Part shown: one piece after another, positions 34,149 through 43,300 of the stretch | Position numbering within the stretch: position 1 is the first letter of the stretch | How the letters are laid out: every line of letters begins with the position of its first letter | From: Heritagella_A intestinalis | GTDB lineage: Bacteria; Bacillota; Clostridia; Oscillospirales; Acutalibacteraceae | Direction of reading: 5' to 3' | Assembly: GCA_904418995.1 (NCBI GenBank) | Contig: CAJFQF010000011.1 | Coordinates: forward strand, 1-64,000 | Length of the DNA: 64,000 nucleotides | The notes under the pieces: model-generated | Told to the model about the DNA's origin: nothing | The model's input: only the letters and a program-made list of their open reading frames with translations | The model's database searches: none | Made by a program: the position numbers and the translations under genes

Positions 34149-34208
34149 CGAACCTTTCTAAAACAACGAAACTCTTCCTCTGAAGACTTCTTATTTGCAA
34201 CCCTAATG

Positions 34209-34246
34209 AGGCAAGGCCGTCCCGGAAACGGGACGGCCTTTGCCTA
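34209..34246 (+). terminator. Rho-independent terminator
   Basis: Stem AAGGCCGTCCC/GGGACGGCCTT after the first ENGase gene; almost the same sequence follows the second copy (39618-39652), showing that the duplication included the terminator. Confidence 0.85.
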
Positions 34247-34335
34247 TGTTTGGCGGAAAATTTGAAAATAAAGAAATTTGAAGAATCCTTAGCTGAAATG
34301 TAACGTTATTGGACTATAACCTATTGTTTTTAGGA

Positions 34336-34364
34336 TTGTTATTCTAAATCTTGTGTGATAAAAT
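34336..34364 (+). promoter_or_regulatory. Sigma-A type promoter of the second ENGase gene
   Basis: TTGTTA (34336-34341), 17-base spacer, TAAAAT (34359-34364), about 110 bases before the start codon. The motif ACGTTATTGGACTATAA at 34303-34319, just upstream, matches one upstream of copy 1. Confidence 0.6.
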
Positions 34365-34475
34365 AGAAGGAGAGTTATGTAATGATTTTTTAAGTCAAAA
34401 ATAGTATTCGGCTTAAAAATGTTATTACATAAACTTGTTCGATGTACTTACATTTTGAGAAAAGGACGTGAGAAA

Positions 34476-37400
34476 ATGAAACACCTGAAGAAGAGGATCC
34501 TCGCCAGCCTGTTGGCCGGCGCTCTGGCCGCCGGCACTTTTGCCACGGCAGGCGCACCGGCTGTATCGGCAGCAGGATCGACCCTGGGCTACTGGCCGGA
34601 ACCCCTGCCGGTGGGCAATCAGTGGTACTACCAGAATGAGACCCTGCAGCCCTATGCTTCCTGTTTCCAGATCGACGAGCTGAAAAAGTGGAGCCCGGAC
34701 AACGACCCCGACGCCCGGTACAACCGCAGCGCAGTGGAGCTGGCTGACCGCTGGATGGGCCCCAACGTGAACCCCCTGGCTTCCCGTGACGCTACGGTGA
34801 TGCCCCTGGGCCTGGCCAGCGCCCGCTGCAGCGAGGCTCCTTCCCAGGGCGGCGACGATACCTTCGTCTATACCTTTAACTTCTATCAGTATGTGGATAC
34901 CTTTAACTGCTGGGGCGGCGCCTCTGCGGAAGGCCCCGTTGCCATCCCCACCCCCGAAGTCATCGATGCCGCCCACCGCAACGGCTCTAAGGTCACCGCT
35001 ACCATCTTCCTGCCCTGGGGCGACGGCGCTTATGGCAGCCAGTTTGTAAAGGAGATGCTGGAGAAGGACGAAAACGGCAACTACATCGCCGCCGATAAGC
35101 TCATTGAAGTCGCCCAGTACTACGGCTTCGACGGCTATATCTTCAACGCTGAATCCGGTACCGGCGTGGCCGGCTTCCGTGATTTCCTGGAATATCTCCA
35201 GCGCAATAAGCCCGATAACTTCACCATCTCCTGGTACAACGGCCGCGGCTCTGTGAGCACCAGCGACATCAACAGCTGGATGCAGAACGGCGACACCCGC
35301 ATCACCGACGAGTGGTGGCTGGATATGAGCGGCAGCTCTTCCTACAGCATCGACCAGTCCATCGCTTCCGCCCAGGCCACCGGCGTCAGCCAGTGGGATA
35401 TCCACTCCAGCTGGGAAAACTGGCCCATGACTGGGTCTGCCAAGGGCGGCGATTATCACACCCGCCTGGACGAAAACGGCAAGCTGAAGATCTCCCTGGG
35501 CTTCCTGGGCTCTCAGGATACCCTGTCCAAGTCCAGCAGCATTGAGGACTTCATGAACGTGCAGGATCCCACGGTCTGGGTCGGCCCAACGTTTGATCCC
35601 ACCTCCACGGAGCGTCCGGATGGTGTGTTCTGCGGCTTCGCCAGCCTCCTGGCCGACGAGACCCCCGTTATCGGCACGGAATTCACCACCACCTTTACCA
35701 GCGGCTCCGGCTACAAGTTCTATGAGAACGGCCAGGTCACCGGTAAGGAAGACGGCTGGTACAACCGCTCCCTGACGGACGTCCTGCCCACCTGGCGCTG
35801 GATCATCGACGCAGAGGAAGACGCCCAGAAGCTGGCTGCTGAAATTGATTTCAGCGATGCATGGTGGGGCGGCACGTCTCTGAAATTCAGCGGTAACCTG
35901 GACGCCAACAAGGCCAACCACATCAAGCTGTACAGCTCTCAGCTGGACATTACCGATACCACTGAGTTCGAGATCACCTACAAGACCCCCACTGACGGTG
36001 TAGATATGCAGCTGGGCCTGTGCTTCGGCGAAGACTACTCCGACGAGAACTTCAAGTTCTATGACGTAGAGACCACTGCCAACGGCGAGTGGACCACCGC
36101 CAAGGTAGACCTGTCCGGCGACGCCGGCAAGCGCGCCATCGCCATCTCCCTGCGGTTCAACGCTCCCGAAGGCGTTTCCGATTACGCCATCAACGTGGGC
36201 CGGATGTCCTTCACCACCGAGAAGGAAACTCCCACCACCGTCACCGGCGTGACCCTGGACGAAGTCATCTATCCCGATGACGACACCCTCCAGGCCCGTA
36301 TCTATTGGGACAAGGCGGAGAATACCTCCGAGTATGTCATCCACCGCGTCCATCCGGATGGAACCCGCGAATTCGTGGGCGCCACCCCCAGCGACGCCTT
36401 CTATCTGGGCGAGTATGACCGCCTGGACAACGAAGAGGCCGCTACCTTCGAGATCACTCCCACCAGCGAAGAGGGCGTGGCCGGTTCTGCCACCTCCTTC
36501 TCCATCGAGTGGCCCGAAGTCCCCGGCGATTCCTTCGACCACATCCCCGAGATGGGCGAGAACTTTGCCCTTGGCCAGCCCGCTGTTTCCAGCTCCTGGA
36601 CTGGGGAAGATGTCACGGTTGATAAGGTCAACGACGGCGTGATCCCCAACTCCAAGTGGTGCGACACCTCCGGACGCGGCTATGCCGTTATCGACCTGGG
36701 CGAGAACAAGGAAATTTCCCGCTGGGTTGTCTATCACGCCAACTGCCGCGGCGCTGGCGAGAGCGTGGACATGAATACTGTGGACTTTGACTTCCAGTAT
36801 GCCCCCGACGACGGCCAGCCCCTGCTCACCGGCGACGATGCCGAGAGCAAGGCCCGTGTACAGGCCCTGGAGTTCACCAAGGTGGACGAAGTCACCGGCA
36901 ACAAGCAGAACGTCACCGACCGCAACCTGTCCGAGCCCATCAACGCCCGTTATATCAAGCTGAACGTTACCAAGAGCGACAACAGCGCATGGCACGCCAT
37001 CCGCGTGTATGAGTTCGAAGTGTATGAGGAGCCCGGCGTCCTGTCCGTGGCCGCTCCCACCACGCCTCTGGCCCGCAGCGTTACCGTCCACAACAACGAG
37101 GGTGCAACCGACACCGTCACCGTGGACAATGTGGGTATGCTCTACAGCTCCGGCACCTATGGCGAGCACAATGGCGTTATCGCCGAGAATACCGGCATTG
37201 TAAAGCTGTATGACAGCCTCACCGCAGAAGAGCCTATTGCACAGGTGAAGGCCACCCAGCCCGACGAGTCCTACAAGCAGCGCCAGGTGGGTATTGCTTC
37301 CTTTAAGGATCTGGAACTGAACCCCGAAGGCGGCCGCCTGTTCTATGAGATCCTGGATGAATCCAGCGGCGAGATCCTCCACAGCGCCCGTTACAGCGTG

Positions 37401-39545
37401 GAATACGCCCCCGAGACCGGCGAAGCTATCGCCCAGCCCGAAGCCACTCTGGAAGGCTCCGTGCGCGGCTTCCAGCTGACGGAGCACGTTGATTCTGCCG
37501 CAGCGCCCCAGTACGGCCTGGCCCGTCAGCGTTACGGCATCCTGACCCTGAACAACCTGCCCGAGAACGCGGAAGTCACCGTGTATGATTCCGCCGAGTC
37601 CGACAACCCCATCCTGCATTCCAACCGTGCCAAGAACGGCACTGTGACCATCCCCGGCGTGCCCCTGAGCACCGAAGGCGGCACCGTATACTATGAAGTG
37701 AACGTCTCCGGGCGTCCCACCTCCGACCGCTTCACCGTGGAATACGGCGATCCCATGGCCCTGACCGCTGACCTGACCGGCCTGCAGGAGCTCATCGACC
37801 GCTGCGACACCAAGACCGAAGCGGACAGCACCTCCGCCACCTGGCCGGCCTTTGCCGAGGCCCTGGCCGCCGCGAAGGCAGTGGAAGACGGCGCTGACAC
37901 CGCTACCGCAGAGGCTGCCCGCGCCGCCCTGGCAGAGGCTTATGCCAACCTGCGCGGCAAGGCCAGCACCCAGCGCCTGGGCGAGAAGGCCGAAGAGTAT
38001 CTGGCCCAGTATCCCGAAGAGAACTACACCGGCACCAGCTATGCCCGCTTCATGGAGCAGGTCAACAACGCCAACGCCATGGTTCAGTCCGGCGATGTGG
38101 ACGTGCTTCAGGTGAAAAAAGCCGAAATCGCTCTGGACGCCGCTGTCCGTAATCTGGTGGAAGACACCGGCGCTACTGTTACCGGCGTGACCGTTGACCC
38201 CGCCACTGCTGAGCTGGGCCACGGCGCAACCCAGGTGTTCACCGCCGCCGTTACCGGTGAGGGCGACCCCTCCCAGGCTGTGACCTGGACCGTTTCCGGC
38301 AACGAAAGCCCCAAGACCACCATCAATGCCGATGGCAAGCTGAAGGTCTCCAGAGAAGAAACCGCAACCACCCTGACTGTGACCGCCACCTCCAAGGTGG
38401 ATGAGACCAAGTCCGCCACCGCCACCGTGACGGTGACCGAAGAAATCGTGGAACCCGACATTACCGTGACCATTGATCCCGCCGAGCTGAAGGTCACTGC
38501 TGATCCCGGCCAGAAGGGCCAGTTCACCGCTACGGTAGATGGCGCTGAGGATGATACCACCGTGACCTGGAGCATCTCCGGCAACACCAGCGAGGAGACC
38601 CTCATTGAGAACGGCCAGCTGTTCCTGGGCACCGATGAGACCGCTACGGAAATGACCGTGACCGCCACCTCCAACGAGGATCCCGACTGCATGGGCACCG
38701 CCAAGGTCATCGTGGTTCGCTCCAACAAGACCCTGCTGCAGAAGACCGTTGACTACGCCAATACCCTGAGCACCGAGGGCGTTACCGACAGCGCCAAGGC
38801 CTACTTCGAGAAGGTCCTGGCAGAGGCTGAGGCCGTTCTGGCCGATGGCCTGGCCGAGCAGGCCGCCGTTGACCAGGCATGGGATAACCTGCTGGAAGGC
38901 ATCTGGGGCCTGGGCCTGGTACAGGGCGACAAGACCATGCTGGAGCAGATCATCAACCGTGCCGACGCTATGATCCCCGACGCTGACAAGTATGTGGAAG
39001 CCAACTGGCAGCAGCTGGTGGACGCTCTTGCTGAGGCGAAGGCAGTCTATGAAGACGGCGACGCCATGCAGGATGATGTGGAAGCAGCGGCAGACGCTCT
39101 GCTGAACGCCATCCTGGCCCAGCGCTACAAGGCTGACAAGTCCATCCTGGAAGACCTGATCAACCAGGCCGAGGGCATGGATCTCTCCGGTTACACCCAG
39201 GAGAGCGTGAGCGTGTTTAACATCGCCCTGAGAGCTGCCAACGCCGTTCTGAACGATGCTTCCCTGAGCATCGACGACCAGAAGGTCGTGGACGACGCTG
39301 CGGCAGACCTGCAGTCCGCCATTGAGAATCTGAGCGCCAACGATAATGGCAGCAACACTGGCGACAACAATAACAACGACGATAAGAATGACAGCAACAA
39401 CAGCAACAGCGATCCCAACAAGGGACCCATGGACGACGACAAGAACCCCGCAACGGGCGATACCACGCCGTTCGTTCTGGCCGCTCTGCTGACCGCTGTG
39501 GCCGCCGCTGGTGTGGTTCTGTTCCGCCGCCGTGTGTGCAGATAA
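34476..39545 (+). CDS. Cell-wall-anchored GH85 endo-beta-N-acetylglucosaminidase, copy 2
   Basis: 1689 aa from ATG 34476 (AAAGGACGTGAG upstream); the longer frame from 34419 is rejected because MKHLKKRILASLLAG begins a signal peptide that matches copy 1. Same domain order as copy 1, with the catalytic pair at the same positions (Asn224, Glu226) and a C-terminal NPATGD, membrane helix and FRRR tail. The proteins differ most in the galactose-binding-like domain (about 699-860) and in loops of the catalytic domain, which could shift glycan or anchor preference. Some stretches are near-identical at DNA level (36057-36180 against 30603-30726), pointing to gene conversion. Confidence 0.92.
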   Translation: MKHLKKRILASLLAGALAAGTFATAGAPAVSAAGSTLGYWPEPLPVGNQWYYQNETLQPYASCFQIDELKKWSPDNDPDARYNRSAVELADRWMGPNVNPLASRDATVMPLGLASARCSEAPSQGGDDTFVYTFNFYQYVDTFNCWGGASAEGPVAIPTPEVIDAAHRNGSKVTATIFLPWGDGAYGSQFVKEMLEKDENGNYIAADKLIEVAQYYGFDGYIFNAESGTGVAGFRDFLEYLQRNKPDNFTISWYNGRGSVSTSDINSWMQNGDTRITDEWWLDMSGSSSYSIDQSIASAQATGVSQWDIHSSWENWPMTGSAKGGDYHTRLDENGKLKISLGFLGSQDTLSKSSSIEDFMNVQDPTVWVGPTFDPTSTERPDGVFCGFASLLADETPVIGTEFTTTFTSGSGYKFYENGQVTGKEDGWYNRSLTDVLPTWRWIIDAEEDAQKLAAEIDFSDAWWGGTSLKFSGNLDANKANHIKLYSSQLDITDTTEFEITYKTPTDGVDMQLGLCFGEDYSDENFKFYDVETTANGEWTTAKVDLSGDAGKRAIAISLRFNAPEGVSDYAINVGRMSFTTEKETPTTVTGVTLDEVIYPDDDTLQARIYWDKAENTSEYVIHRVHPDGTREFVGATPSDAFYLGEYDRLDNEEAATFEITPTSEEGVAGSATSFSIEWPEVPGDSFDHIPEMGENFALGQPAVSSSWTGEDVTVDKVNDGVIPNSKWCDTSGRGYAVIDLGENKEISRWVVYHANCRGAGESVDMNTVDFDFQYAPDDGQPLLTGDDAESKARVQALEFTKVDEVTGNKQNVTDRNLSEPINARYIKLNVTKSDNSAWHAIRVYEFEVYEEPGVLSVAAPTTPLARSVTVHNNEGATDTVTVDNVGMLYSSGTYGEHNGVIAENTGIVKLYDSLTAEEPIAQVKATQPDESYKQRQVGIASFKDLELNPEGGRLFYEILDESSGEILHSARYSVEYAPETGEAIAQPEATLEGSVRGFQLTEHVDSAAAPQYGLARQRYGILTLNNLPENAEVTVYDSAESDNPILHSNRAKNGTVTIPGVPLSTEGGTVYYEVNVSGRPTSDRFTVEYGDPMALTADLTGLQELIDRCDTKTEADSTSATWPAFAEALAAAKAVEDGADTATAEAARAALAEAYANLRGKASTQRLGEKAEEYLAQYPEENYTGTSYARFMEQVNNANAMVQSGDVDVLQVKKAEIALDAAVRNLVEDTGATVTGVTVDPATAELGHGATQVFTAAVTGEGDPSQAVTWTVSGNESPKTTINADGKLKVSREETATTLTVTATSKVDETKSATATVTVTEEIVEPDITVTIDPAELKVTADPGQKGQFTATVDGAEDDTTVTWSISGNTSEETLIENGQLFLGTDETATEMTVTATSNEDPDCMGTAKVIVVRSNKTLLQKTVDYANTLSTEGVTDSAKAYFEKVLAEAEAVLADGLAEQAAVDQAWDNLLEGIWGLGLVQGDKTMLEQIINRADAMIPDADKYVEANWQQLVDALAEAKAVYEDGDAMQDDVEAAADALLNAILAQRYKADKSILEDLINQAEGMDLSGYTQESVSVFNIALRAANAVLNDASLSIDDQKVVDDAAADLQSAIENLSANDNGSNTGDNNNNDDKNDSNNSNSDPNKGPMDDDKNPATGDTTPFVLAALLTAVAAAGVVLFRRRVCR

Positions 39546-39617
39546 GCGTTTCTAACCTCAAACCTTTCTAAAACAAGGATTTTCCTCTAATTGTTTCTCG
39601 ATTTGCAACCCCTATAA

Positions 39618-39652
39618 GACAAGGCCGTCCCGGAAACGGGGCGGCCTTGTCT
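39618..39652 (+). terminator. Rho-independent terminator
   Basis: Stem ACAAGGCCGTCCC with a GGAAA loop and GGGGCGGCCTTGT, followed by CTTGCGTTTT, after the second ENGase gene. Confidence 0.85.
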
Positions 39653-39671
39653 TGCGTTTTATGGGAACAAA

Positions 39672-39765
39672 ATAAAGGGACGGCGCATAGGAGTCTCCGC
39701 TACCCGCTCCCATACCGCGAGATAGCGGCGTCGAATACAGAGCTTATCTTCCCGTTCCCCAGGGT
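39672..39765 (+). repeat. Degenerate copy of the gene-3'-end repeat
   Basis: CCCATACCGCGAGATAGCGGCGTC followed by TTATCTTCCCGTTCCCC resembles the constant arm of the 3'-end hairpin family, but the leading palindrome is not clear. It lies downstream of the second ENGase terminator, in the same sense. Confidence 0.5.
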
Positions 39766-39784
39766 TATCTGCTCTGCCATAAAA

Positions 39785-39874
39785 AAAGAAATAGCCGCCC
39801 AACCTCTCTAAAGTTGGCGGCTATTTCTTAGTCAAACACTGAAGGGGCAAACCGTTGATGGTCTGCCTTTTCCT
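39785..39874 (-). ncRNA. Orphan antisense-RNA (antitoxin-like) unit without its toxin
   Basis: The minus-strand promoter TTGCCA (39904-39909), 17-base spacer, TATGAT (39881-39886) would start an RNA near 39874 that ends at the hairpin GAAATAGCCGCC/GGCGGCTATTTC (39787-39829). It is a close copy of the functional-looking unit at 40140-40231. Only the toxin's last codons (AAAAAAGAAATAG) remain upstream; the reading frame is gone. Confidence 0.6.
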
Positions 39875-39923
39875 GTTTTTATCATAGCATTTCTTTGGGA
39901 AAATGGCAATATTCCAAGAGTCC

Positions 39924-39952
39924 TTGTCGATTCATTAAGAATATGCTAAAAT
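39924..39952 (+). promoter_or_regulatory. Promoter of the small hydrophobic toxin gene
   Basis: TTGTCG (39924-39929), 17-base spacer, TAAAAT (39947-39952); transcription would begin near 39959, giving a leader of about 90 nt with GC-rich inverted segments that could hide the ribosome-binding site. Confidence 0.6.
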
Positions 39953-40051
39953 AACATTGAAAAGGCAGTCCATCACCAGGGCGGTTTGTCCCTCCGGTTA
40001 CAAAGGAGGGTGAATATTTCTTTTCCCCTCCAACGAGAGGGGGTGTTGCCG

Positions 40052-40150
40052 ATGTACGTTACCTATTCAGACCTGTTTCAGTTCTGCTTAGTGTTAATCG
40101 GTTTAGCTGGTTTGTTTATTGCAGCCGCTTCCAACATAAAAAAGAAATAG
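40052..40150 (+). CDS. 32-aa hydrophobic holin-like toxin of a type I toxin-antitoxin pair
   Basis: The start ATG follows GAGGGGGT. The peptide begins MYVTYSDLFQFCLVLIG, continues as one hydrophobic helix (LAGLFIAAA) and ends in Lys (NIKKK). This pattern, a short polar head, a single membrane helix and a Lys-rich tail, matches the TxpA/putative holin-like toxin group of Firmicutes, which damage the membrane when expressed. The stop codon lies inside the terminator stem, and an antisense RNA promoter faces it (40238-40266), as in txpA/ratA. Too short to be called by ordinary gene finders. Function is inferred from pattern and layout. Confidence 0.7.
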   Translation: MYVTYSDLFQFCLVLIGLAGLFIAAASNIKKK

Positions 40151-40187
40151 CCGCCCGAACCCTGAGAAAGTCGGCGGCTATTTCTTA
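40138..40187. terminator. Bidirectional terminator shared by toxin mRNA and antisense RNA
   Basis: Inverted repeat AAGAAATAGCCGCC / GGCGGCTATTTCTT, with A-run on the left and T-run on the right; the left arm contains the toxin's last codons and stop. Confidence 0.8.
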
Positions 40188-40231
40188 ACCAAAGACCGGA
40201 GGGGCAAACCGTTGATGGTCTGCCTTTTCCT
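40140..40231 (-). ncRNA. Antisense antitoxin RNA (RatA-like)
   Basis: Predicted RNA of about 90 nt starting near 40231 and ending at the shared hairpin. It is fully complementary to the 3' end of the toxin transcript (last codons plus 3' UTR), the arrangement of txpA/ratA in Bacillus subtilis. Evidence is the strong promoter and terminator. Confidence 0.65.
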
Positions 40232-40237
40232 GTTTTT

Positions 40238-40266
40238 ATCATAGCATCTCTTTAGGAAAATGTCAA
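40238..40266 (-). promoter_or_regulatory. Consensus promoter of the antisense RNA
   Basis: Read on the minus strand: TTGACA (40266-40261), exactly 17 bases, TATGAT (40243-40238). Among the strongest promoters in the window, consistent with an antitoxin RNA made in excess. Confidence 0.8.
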
Positions 40267-40361
40267 TATTTTAGGACGGTTTCTCAATGCCGCCTGGGGC
40301 GTGGATGAAAGCCCCCTCCCCAAGAAATTCCCTTGCTTTTTTACGGCTTTACAGCCTGCCT

Positions 40362-43300
40362 TTACTGCTTGCCGCCCTGGGGCTTGCTTGGAGCTTCTGC
40401 CGGCTCCTGCATGAGCTTTAAAGTCTCTTCCAGCACGGCCAGGGGCTCCAATGCCGAGGGAATCTTCACGCTGATATAGGGCCGACTCCCGGCGGAGAGA
40501 AGCACCCGGCCCTTCATGGCGCCGGTGAGCCGGGCCATCTGGGCCATGTCAATTTTGGATTTGTACAGGAGCAGGTGGTCGTTCTGCTGCTTTACCTCCG
40601 TGATGCCCAGAGAGCTGGCCAGATTCCGCAGCAGGGCCACGTCTACCAATCCCTTCACCGCCTTGGGTGGGTCGCCAAACCGGTCGATGAGCTCGTCCAG
40701 GACGTCGGCGGCGTCGTCAAAGGTGCGGATGTCCGCAATGCGCCGGTAGATTTCCAGCCGCTGGCTCAGGTTGGAGATGTACTTCTCGGGAATGTGGGCG
40801 TCAATCTGCATATCCACCACGCATTCCTCTTCCACGCTCTGGACCTCCTCGCCCTTTTCCCGGCTGACGGCTTCGCCCAGGAGCTTCAGATACAAATCAT
40901 AGCCCACGGACTCCATGTGGCCGTGCTGCTCGCCGCCCAGGATATTCCCCGCGCCCCGGATTTCCAAGTCCCGCATGGCGATTTTAAACCCGGAGCCGAA
41001 CTCCGTGAACTCCCGGATAGCGGAAAGACGCTTCTGGGCCACCTCGGAGAGGACTTTGCTGGGGGTGAAGGTCAGGTAAGCGTAGGCCCGGCGGGAAGAG
41101 CGCCCCACCCGGCCCCGAATCTGGTGGAGCTGGGACAATCCCAGCCGGTCGGCGTTGTCGATAATCAGGGTGTTGGCGTTGGGCACATCCACCCCGGTCT
41201 CGATAATGGTGGTACACACCAGCACGTCGATTTCGTGGTCAATGAGCTGGCGCCACACCTCAGAGAGCTCCTGCTCGCTCATTTTGCCGTGGCCAAAGCC
41301 CACCCGGGCCTCGGGAATCCGGGTTTGGAGGCTGGCCGCCACCTGCTGGATGGTGCCCACGTCGTTGTGGAGGTAGTACACCTGGCCGCCCCGGCGGAGC
41401 TCCCGGCGGATGGCGTCGGCGATGATGCCCGCGTCGTATTCCAATACATAGGTCTGCACCGGGTGCCGGTCGTGGGGGGCCTCCTCGATGACGGACATAT
41501 CCCGGATGCCGGACAGGGCCATGTTCAGGGTCCGGGGGATGGGGGTAGCCGACAGGGTCAGCACGTCCACATTGTGGCAGGCTTCCTTGAGCTTTTCCTT
41601 CTGGGCCACGCCGAACCGCTGTTCCTCGTCGATAATCAGCAGCCCCAAATCCCGGAACTTCACGTCCTTGGACACCAGCCGGTGGGTGCCCACCACAATA
41701 TCCACATCCCCGTGGCGCACCCGGCGGAGGATCTCGTCCTGCTGCTTAGGGGTGCGGAACCGGGAAAGAAGCTCGATGTTTACGGGGAAGCCCTCCATGC
41801 GCTTGCAGATGGTCTGGAAGTGCTGCCAGGCCAGGATGGTGGTGGGCACCAAAATGGCGCACTGCTTGGAGTCCGTGATGCATTTGAAGGCCGCCCGCAG
41901 TGCCACCTCGGTTTTGCCAAAGCCCACGTCCCCGCAGAGAAGCCGGTCCATAGGGGCCTGACGCTCCATGTCCCCCTTGATTTCCTGGATGCACCGGAGC
42001 TGGTCCTCGGTTTCGTCAAAGGGGAAGTGGGCCTCGAAATCCCGCTGCCACTGGGTATCCTGGGGGAAGGCGTGGCCCTTGGCCTGCATCCGCTGGGCGT
42101 AGAGCCGGATGAGCTCCTTGGCCATGTCCCGCACCGCCGTGCGCACCCGGGTTTTGGCTTTCTGCCACTCGGTGCCTCCCAAGCGGTTCAGCCGCACATT
42201 GGAGTCCTCCCGGGGGCCGATGTACTTGGAAACCAAATCCAGCTGGGTCACCGGCACATAGAGCACGTCGTTTTTGGCGTACTTCACCTTCAGATAGTCC
42301 TTGACGACCCCCTGCATGTTGATTTTGTGGATGCCCTCGAAAATGCCCACGCCGTGGGAAACGTGAACCACATAATCCCCGGGGGAGAGCTCTGCCAGGC
42401 TGTAGATTTCCTGGGCGTTTTTGTTCCGCTTTTGCCGCCGGGCCTTCTGGGGGGATTGGATCCGGCCGTGGGTGATGACCCCCAGACCGATGCTGGGGAA
42501 CTCCATGCCCGCGGAGAGGGCCCCGGGAAGCACCGCCACGGTGCCGGGGGCCACGGTCTCCGGGTCCTCCAAAAAGGAGGCGGGGAGGCCCTCCGCCTGC
42601 AGATCCGCGGCGGTAGTCCTGGCGGCGCGGTCACTGCCGGCCAGCACTATGCAGGCAGTGCGGTTGTGGAGCATGGCCCGCAAATCCTCGGAAAGAAGCT
42701 CAGTGCTGCCGCCCCACACCGAGAGCTGCCGGGCGGTGACGTTGGCCAAAGTGCGGACAGGTACGTCGTAGGTGCCGTGGGCGAACACGTCCAAAAACAC
42801 CGTCCCGAAGGCTTCATATTGGCCGGTGAGCCAGACCCAATCCCCGGCATAGGTGTCCAATCCCCGGCAGAGGACGCCCTCCATGAGATAGCCCTTACAA
42901 TCCTCCCCCCACTGCCACTGGGTGGAGCGCATCCGCTCCTTGACCCGGGCCGGCTCCGACACAAAGAGCAGGGTGTTCTCCGGGTCGAAGTAGCCCAGCA
43001 GGGTGACCGGGGAATCATAGAGCAGGGGCAGGTATTTGTCCGCGCAGCTAATGGACAGGCCATTGTCCAGCTTGTCCGCCTCGGCGTGGAGGAAGGTCCG
43101 GGCAGCGGGGGCCGCCTTGCCCCGGAGAGAGGAAGCCAGCTTGCGGATTTTTTCCACCAGAGCGCTGGGGTCGTCGATGACCACTTCCCGGGCCGGGGCA
43201 ATGGTGACCTCCTCCAGAGGCTCGTCGGTGCGGCGCTGGGTTTCCGGGTCAAAGGCGTTGATGGTGTCGATTTCATCCCCCCAGAATTCCAGACGGGTGG

